From the NCBI GenBank assembly GCA_033030425.1, contig JAUFSD010000009.1, positions 1,612,001 to 1,676,000 on the forward strand: a DNA stretch of 64,000 nucleotides, in the 5' to 3' direction. The notes under the pieces are model-generated. The model made no database searches and had not been told where the DNA came from. It was given only the letters and a program-made list of their open reading frames with translations. Each line of letters opens with the position of its first letter. Position 1 is the stretch's first letter. Origin of the DNA: Verpa conica. Lineage: Eukaryota; Ascomycota; Pezizomycetes; Pezizales; Morchellaceae. Shown piece after piece: positions 57,919-64,000 of this stretch. Made by a program: the position numbers and the translations under genes.

Positions 57919-59274
57919 ATGTCTTCTACCCCACTAGCTACCGCACTCAACGACATCAAGTCACATTTCGTAGCCGAAAACAAGACCTCCGAGACACTCC
58001 AGGCCTCTAGACTCCAAAACCTACCTAATGGGAATACCCGCTCAGTACTGCACTACTACCCTTTCCCAGTGTGTTTCAAGAGCGCAAGTGGGTGCACCCT
58101 CACATCAGTCGACGGGAAAGAATATGTGGACTTCTTGGGTGAATATTCTGCTGGCTTGTTCGGGCACTCGAATCCCGTTATTCTTGACAGCTTGAGAGAT
58201 GCGTTGTCCAATGGGTTGAACTTCGGGGGTGTTAATGAGCTCGAGGGACAGCTGGCTGAGAAGATGTGTCGGCGGTTTGGGATGGATAAGGTCCGGTTCA
58301 CGAATTCCGCTACGGAGGCGAATATTATGGCGTTGGCGGCAGCAAAGATCTATACAGGGAGACAAAAGGTATATATCACTCTTCAAGCATCTTAAGGGTA
58401 GATTACCTAGTAAAAAACGTTATATTCTAGTGCTGATATGAAGAACCCGTAGATCCTTGTTTTTGCTGAAAGCTACCATGGAGGTCCTCTTGGGTTCTCT
58501 GGTGGTGTTTCCGCTCCGCATAATATCCCCCACGACTTTGTTATAGCCCCGTTCAATGATACTGCTGCAACGGAGTCAATAATCTCTAATCTTACCGAAG
58601 ACTCACTTGCTGCAATTCTTGTCGAACCAATGCAAGGGGCTGCTGGGTGTTTCCCCGCCGACGCCTCGTTTCTAAAATACCTCAGAACTACCGCAATAAA
58701 TCTAGGCGCGGTCCTCATCTTCGACGAGACAATGACCTCCCGTCTCCACTGGGGTGGTCTACAGGCGAAACTCGGTATCAAACCGGACATGACCACCTTC
58801 GGTAAATATCTTGCTGGCGGAATGAGTTTCGGCGCGTTCGGAGGGAAAGATGAAGTCATGGGTATATTCACCAAGGTGAAGCACTCTGGGACTTTTAACA
58901 ATAATATCCTCAGCATGACGGGGGGTGTTGCTGCGTTCCGGGTTTTGACACCTGAAGTCTTGGATGGGATGAATACGCTTGGTGATGATCTGCGGGTGGG
59001 AATCGAAAAGGTGCTGGGTCTGACGAATGGGAGGGTTACTATTACTGGTGTTGGTAGTTTGATGTGTTTTCACTTTTGGGGGATGAATGGGGATGAAGAG
59101 GAGGCGAACATGCTTTTGGAGTTGTTCTTTTTTTATATGATGGTGGAGGAGAGCGTTTATATGGCAAATAGGGGGTTCATGTCGTTGAGTATTGTGCATG
59201 AGAGGAAGCATATTGATAAGCTCATACAGGCTGTTGGGAACTTTGTAGTCAAGTATAGGGGGCTTTTGGTTTAG
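57919..59274 (+). CDS. Class III aminotransferase, glutamate-1-semialdehyde aminomutase-like
   Basis: Two exons in phase (57919–58368 and 58453–59274; donor GTATAT, acceptor CGTAG) encode 423 residues, the usual length. This is a PLP enzyme of fold type I. It has FTNSATEANIMALAAAKIYT (substrate and cofactor end), FAESYHGGPLGFSG (the stacking region), LIFDETMTSRL with the pyridine-binding Asp241, and MTTFGKYLAGGMSFGAFGG with the Schiff-base Lys268. GSA aminomutases share the LGK…GGG…GAYGG pattern, but fungi make ALA by the Shemin route, so a tetrapyrrole role is unlikely. A transamination of a specialised amino-acid or keto substrate is more plausible. The promoter has a tandem TATA decamer. 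It lies between the MFS gene and the P450 gene in the same orientation. A 242-codon antisense frame (58759–59487) is a shadow. Confidence 0.92.
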
Positions 59275-60786
59275 CTTTGTATAGTGTGGTGGGAATGATG
59301 AGGTGGTGGGTGAGGGGAGGGGATGAATGGAATGGTGAAGGTGGTGAAACTCGTGTATCTGAATATGATGAATATCATGTCTGGAGGGAGGGGGGGGAAT
59401 TGCGGGATAAATATATTTTATTTCTGCCAGACAATCTTCATCTAGTATCAAGTTACTACACCAAGACCCGGTGCCTAATAGTTCCATGAATTTATGATGG
59501 AGATTCGGTAGTGTCGGTGGGATGTTTCAACTCGTCTTTAGCCTTATTATTAATTTAAAGATATGATTGATCTGATATGGAGGAGGATGGCTGCGGTATC
59601 CAGTAGTTGCTAACATTACTAGATATATTGCATTCTTGTGTTGGTCTCACCTCTAGAGTAAAGTAGTAGTTGTCTCGCCAACACACCGCCCAATGCGCTG
59701 TGGCTGGACCTTGTGGCTGCGACAGATAAGCCCATTAACTATTCACGGGCGGTTAAGGTAATCAAAGGGATATCTAGAGTATATTGATATTTGCTTCCGA
59801 AAGGACAAGGGCAGAGCGTACTATCGAAAGTACAGATGGACAAGAGATCTATTACTTGCATGTAGGATCGATCTCGAACGGGAGTTATTAGCAGGTAATT
59901 TATCTTGATCTCATGTAACCCGGTGGTTTCTGATTGTGAGTAAAAGTGCGAATAATCACAAGGATGGCCACTCTTCAATTATTATGCAGCCAGACGAATG
60001 TTAGATCGTATTTCACCTGTGAGGATCGAATTCTTGGAAAAAGTAAATACCACATCGAGGGGATGCAGCCCCCATCCCGTCCCTACTCCGTAATTATAAA
60101 ATCATAATACCCACTTTATAGTGAGGCTGATTTTAATCACCACGGTGCACGTCAATAGGCTGCTATCGCCGCCTATCTATATCTGGTGGGCTACATAGCA
60201 TGGCACACTCGCGTGTACATTACATTACTCCCGCCCTGCGCCTAGTACATGAACTCCGCTTTTCCTGAATCCTGTGAAAAGATTTCATGATCAAAAAACG
60301 CCTTTTCCCTTTCCAATGTGGACTGCCAGAATCTTTTAGAAGGGCTGTATATCCCTGCCGGCTTTACTAACTCAAGGCAAGAAGGTCAGCAGTCGTGAGG
60401 GAGATTCTAGCGACTAACTCTAAACATAAAGACAATATATATTAGGTTATAATCACCTATCTGGTATTTTGATCTTTTCGATCAGTCGACGTGGCGTTAA
60501 TGTCGCTAGACTCACTTATCGATAGAGGCTCCGGCACTCTCCACCTCGTCTGCAACCAAGGCTGAGAAAGGGAAGGCATGATGCCGTAGAAACTGCTGGA
60601 TGACGACTCCACCGCGATTAGGCGGTGGGAATGTTCTTGTGTATCCCCGCGATTCGTCCTCTCCGTCATTAATAAAGTAACAAACACCCACCCTGGTCTC
60701 TGGCGACAAGTATACATCATGCAGCGACGCCATCCCCTGTTCGACGTAGATAGTCCGTATTTACGAGCGGTCTAGAGAAAGTCTAT
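59275..60786. other. intergenic stretch between aminotransferase and P450
   Basis: The first 200 bp are G/T-rich 3' flank. The rest is AT-rich with nothing recognisable apart from the small minus-strand frame at 60512–60733. Confidence 0.5.
60512..60733 (-). pseudogene. Short coding-like remnant, identity unknown
   Basis: A 73-codon frame starts MASLHDVYLSPETRVGVCYF and continues INDGEDESRGYTRTFPPP … FPFSALVADEVESAGASIDK. The composition looks like a real enzyme N-terminus and it runs into a good donor (GATAA|GTGAGT). However, no convincing downstream exon follows before 60400. It is either a very short protein or, more likely, the remaining 5' end of a broken gene. I cannot name the family. 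Confidence 0.35.
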
Positions 60787-61108
60787 ATGCCGGAGATCTT
60801 GGGACTTTACCCCGCAACTGGAGCCGTGGGGCGACTGTGGCACCATGGCGTTGAGAAATACTATCGCGGCCAATTGGGCGCTTCTCGCGATTTAGAGGAC
60901 AACACACACAAAAGTGGAAATCCCGGAGAGTAGATGGCGTATATCGCTTAATCCCAAGGGAGGGCTCCCAGAGCCGGGATACTGGGTCAAGCTCGATGGT
61001 AGAGGTGGTCTGCCCTCGATCCTGCAGCTGTCGGCAATGCCAGCAGGATTAGTGGAATTCCCCGAGGGGAACCAGCCGTTCAAGGGCAAGCTGGTAATAT
61101 TTTATTAG
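60787..61108 (+). pseudogene. Remnant with an NmrA-like N-terminus
   Basis: Frame 60787–60933 begins MPEILGLYPATGAVGRLW, a Rossmann beta-strand and glycine-rich loop (ATGAVG) like the start of fungal NmrA-type NAD(P)-binding proteins. It then loses similarity and stops after 48 codons. The overlapping frame 60914–61108 continues with coding-like residues (GGLPEPGYWVKLDGRGGLPS, then MPAGLVEFPEGNQPFKGKL). A complete NmrA protein has about 300 residues, so this looks like a collapsed gene with internal deletion and frameshift. It lies just before the P450 gene. Confidence 0.4.
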
Positions 61109-61236
61109 GAAGTACATGAGAGTTGCATCCGGATTACAAGTATAAGAGAGGGAGCATACCCCACCTATGAAAAATGCATTGTCACATACCTGATATCATA
61201 CCGTTTCGTGGTGATAAAATATCTAGCGCAACAATT

Positions 61237-63190
61237 ATGGGTACCAACACTATTCTCGAGCAATACATCGAATGGCTTGCAGAAGCAAAGTCACTGCTCT
61301 CAGAAATATCAAAATTTGATGCCTTTATCATCTTTGTCAGTGTTTGGGTTCTTTATAGGGCTGGGATTTACACATACAGATTGTTCCTTCATCCCCTCTC
61401 AAAATACCCTGGGCCTCGTCTAGCGGCAGCGAGCTCAGTATATGAGATGTATCACGATGTCAGTAAAATCTATAGTCTTAGTTTAAATACGAGATTGCTA
61501 ACACTCCGATAGGTTGTGACGGGGGACATGACATTCCATATGGAAGAGTTGCACAGGGCTTATGGTGAGCCGTATCACCAAAGTAGCCTTGATATAACTT
61601 GTACTGATAACTAGAGTTTAGGTCCTATTGTCCGGATTTCCCCGAACAAAGTCCGCCTCCGGAAGTCGAGCGCATTTCATGATATCCACAAGGTTGGATC
61701 GCCCTTTACCAAAGACCCAGGCTTCTACGGTTTATTTGGTCTCGCAAAATCTACCTTTAGTACCATCGACCCGGTCGTTCATAGAAAACAGCGACACGTT
61801 TTGGATCCAATGTTCTCCCGGCGTAGCATCATAGCGGTTGAGAACATTGTTCAGTCAAAATGTGACTTCCTTTGCAACAGGATCAGGGAAATCGAGGCAA
61901 CGAACTCTACTGTTAACTTCTATAATGCTTTCGTGGCACTTACGATTGATGTCGTTACTGAATACGCATATGCAAAGTCTTACAAGTAAGAACCAGCCAA
62001 TACCTTGTATTTCCAGCTACTGATAAGGATTCGTATAGCACCCTCTCCTCTCACGGTTTCCGGTCCAAGGTTGCCGACGCGTTTGATTCTCAACAAGAGG
62101 CGTTTATGGTCTTGAAGAGCTTCCCACTCGTAGCAACAATCTTCCAGAGCTTACCACCTTGGATTCTTATGAAGATTTTTCCGGATGGAGGTAAACATTA
62201 ATCTCCTTGCGATTAAATAATATACTAATAAGCTATCTTCTCATATAGCTGGATTCAGAGAGCTAGAGGTCGATGCGGAGAACCAGCTCAAGGCTCTCCT
62301 CGAGAGAATAAGAAACGGCGAAAATAAAATAACCAACAGGACCGTTTTCCAAGAGATGTTGGAAGGTTATGTCGACCCACACCCGGAGGATCTCATCCAC
62401 GAAGCTGTAAGTGTGGTAGGTGCAGGTATGCACACGACCCGTTGGATTCTTACTGTTGGTACTTTAGAGGTTGCAAGGAATCCAGCTATAGCATCGAGGT
62501 TATTCAACGAGCTAAAGGCGGCAATTCCTGATGTTAACGGTTTACTACCATATGAGCAACTCGAGAGTTTACCTTACCTGGTATAGCCCCTTAACGATTC
62601 ATGACTTGATCAATATTGCTAATGCTTTACGAATAGAGAGGTGTTGTTAAAGAGTCTTTGAGACTTGGATATGGTATTGTTTCCGCGAGCCCTCGAGTTA
62701 CACCAGTCGGAGGAGCTTTGGTTGGTGGTTATCACATACCCGGAGGTGTAAGTTTGCCCTTGGAATACAACTTTCATGGCCAGGGTCCTAATATGAATCT
62801 TTTTTTTAGTCTGTGATTGAAATGGACCATTATTCAATTAGTCACGATGAAGGAATTTTCCCAGACTCACATAGGTTTGCGCCGGAGCGGTGGCTTTCCC
62901 CTGAATCGAAATCGAACGATAAATACGTCGTTGCTTTTGGGGCTGGAAGCAGACAATGTCTCGGTGTGAAGTAAGTCAATGCACGATTATTGATACTGTA
63001 CTCGCGCGGCAAACTAACAAATACTTATAATAGTCTTGCCTACTGTGAGCTCTACGTTTGTCTTGCGTACGTTTTCCGAAGGTTCGAATTGGACGCTGCC
63101 GGTCAAGACAGACTTGTTTTCGCCGACCACTGGTTGCCTACCTTGAGAGGGGAACAGTTTTCTTGCAAGGTTCGATCACGAGAGGATTAA
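61237..63190 (+). CDS. Cytochrome P450 monooxygenase
   Basis: Eight exons in phase (61237–61458, 61513–61564, 61622–61985, 62039–62190, 62249–62580, 62637–62747, 62810–62970, 63034–63190) give 516 residues. An N-terminal ER anchor ([18 protein letters not shown]) and [20 protein letters not shown] hinge are followed by [20 protein letters not shown]. The I-helix region is [13 protein letters not shown], the K-helix ExxR is ESLR (380–383), PERW is the PERF motif, and the haem loop [10 protein letters not shown] has Cys461 as ligand. It resembles the group of fungal P450s that includes trichodiene-oxygenase-like enzymes; the substrate is unknown. The YNT join across intron 3 and the GGSV join across intron 6 restore family-consensus sequence. 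The C-terminus is short after the haem loop but within the usual range. It ends the MFS–aminotransferase–P450 group. Confidence 0.93.
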
Positions 63191-64000
63191 AAGTGTTGAG
63201 TTTTTTTTTTTATGTGGCGTTTTGGTTTTTTTTTGGTGGACTACAATAGGAATGGATGGGTTAGGGTTCTATTGTAAATAATTCATGAGGACTCATGAAA
63301 TAGGTGGCCGAAAGTGAAACCTTTGCTTTATTCCCTCTATCTATTTTGTTTTAACTGTCGTTCAAACTTCCAAAGTTAGCAGGATTAATTTTTTCTAAGC
63401 AGGAGCTCTAATATGAGTGTTAGCCCATTAGCCAAAACGCAGGCATGAGAGGCCGGTTCACTACTCAAATCCCATCCATCCCCTCGCTAGAGGTAGCCTT
63501 CCTCTACTATTTATTCTGGGCTACTAGAAGTGTTAGCTTTCCACTGTAAAGTGTGGATTCGCTCTGTCTAGACTAGATTCACCCTAGCATAGAAAGAAAA
63601 AACCGCAGCATAAAACATCCTTCCCGTGGTTCCGGGGAGTGCCGCATTCCATTCCATATTTATTTAGATATATCACGTACAGAGCCATATCTAGTGCCAG
63701 TATACTTATAGACGTAATACGTTACATCCCTCTTACTATGTTATACTCTACATACTCTAGGAAAAAGAAATACATACCCTCTTATACTAAATATGGGCTT
63801 ATAATCATGTTGACCCCCCACCCCTGTTGCATTATAATGCGGCTAAGTAATTCATCGGAAGACTCTACTCCGTATAATACGGGAAAAGCTAGATGTTTCG
63901 CCTACCCCCCCCTCCTTTTTTAAAATCCCATCTAGCATTGATGCGGCGTTCCACCGGATGCTAGATTGACTAGTTAGTTGTAGAACTACCGACTTAAAGC
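63191..64000. other. right-edge gene-free stretch
   Basis: The first 200 bp are the T-rich 3' flank of the P450 gene. The rest is AT-rich with C runs near 63810 and 63903. The frame 63639–63923 shows no family features. Confidence 0.5.

Noticed and set aside
58759..59487. 242-codon minus-strand frame
   Set aside because: It is antisense to the aminotransferase, which has catalytic residues and proper splicing; the minus translation is His/Pro low-complexity.

Overview
The window is nuclear DNA of a filamentous ascomycete (Pezizomycotina). The genes carry many short GT–AG introns of about 50–110 nt with CTAAC/CTGAT-like branch sites. The gene families fit this group: a NACHT–ankyrin NLR, a triple CbxX/CfxQ AAA protein, a DUF2470 membrane protein, an MFS transporter and a P450. 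About a dozen protein genes in 64 kb are separated by long AT-rich gene-free stretches holding solo LTRs, fold-back elements and minisatellites. That sparse, repeat-rich layout and the NACHT–ankyrin gene resemble Pezizomycetes (truffle or morel relatives), but this placement is an inference.

Layout. 0–15.3 kb: DPH3 (diphthamide synthesis) diverges from a small 14-cysteine protein gene. Two tandem paralogous C2H2 zinc-finger genes (4.0–5.1 and 9.1–9.9 kb) flank a 4-kb block of inverted-repeat elements, an 18-bp minisatellite and a solo LTR. They are followed by RPL5 and a small coiled-coil protein gene. 19.5–24.5 kb: a nine-exon NLR of 1,478 residues. It has a Pro/Ser-rich head, a DUF7708-like domain, a NACHT domain whose P-loop lies on a 25-nt microexon, and 13 near-identical ankyrin repeats. 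27–40 kb: an intron-containing tRNA-Glu(CTC), an unassigned multi-exon gene, and a subtilisin-like protease without a visible signal peptide. The protease lies between two identical tRNA-Glu(TTC) genes in inverted orientation. 40–52 kb: a DUF2470 membrane protein, a 664-residue fungal protein of unknown function, and a 1,294-residue protein with three AAA modules. 55–63 kb: an MFS transporter, a class III (GSA-like) aminotransferase, remnants including an NmrA-like start, and a cytochrome P450. Together these look like a small metabolic cluster.

How the parts fit. DPH3 and RPL5 both serve the translation machinery but are not otherwise linked. The NLR is a candidate recognition or immune-type gene whose repeat array looks recently expanded. 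The MFS/aminotransferase/P450 group combines an exporter with two tailoring-type enzymes and has no backbone synthase in view, so the cluster could be incomplete, continue beyond the right edge, or be a coincidence. Exon structures were derived by reading splice sites by eye. All phases were checked for DPH3, RPL5, the NLR, the protease, the AAA protein, the MFS transporter, the aminotransferase and the P450. First exons of the unassigned gene near 30 kb and of zinc-finger copy A remain unresolved.
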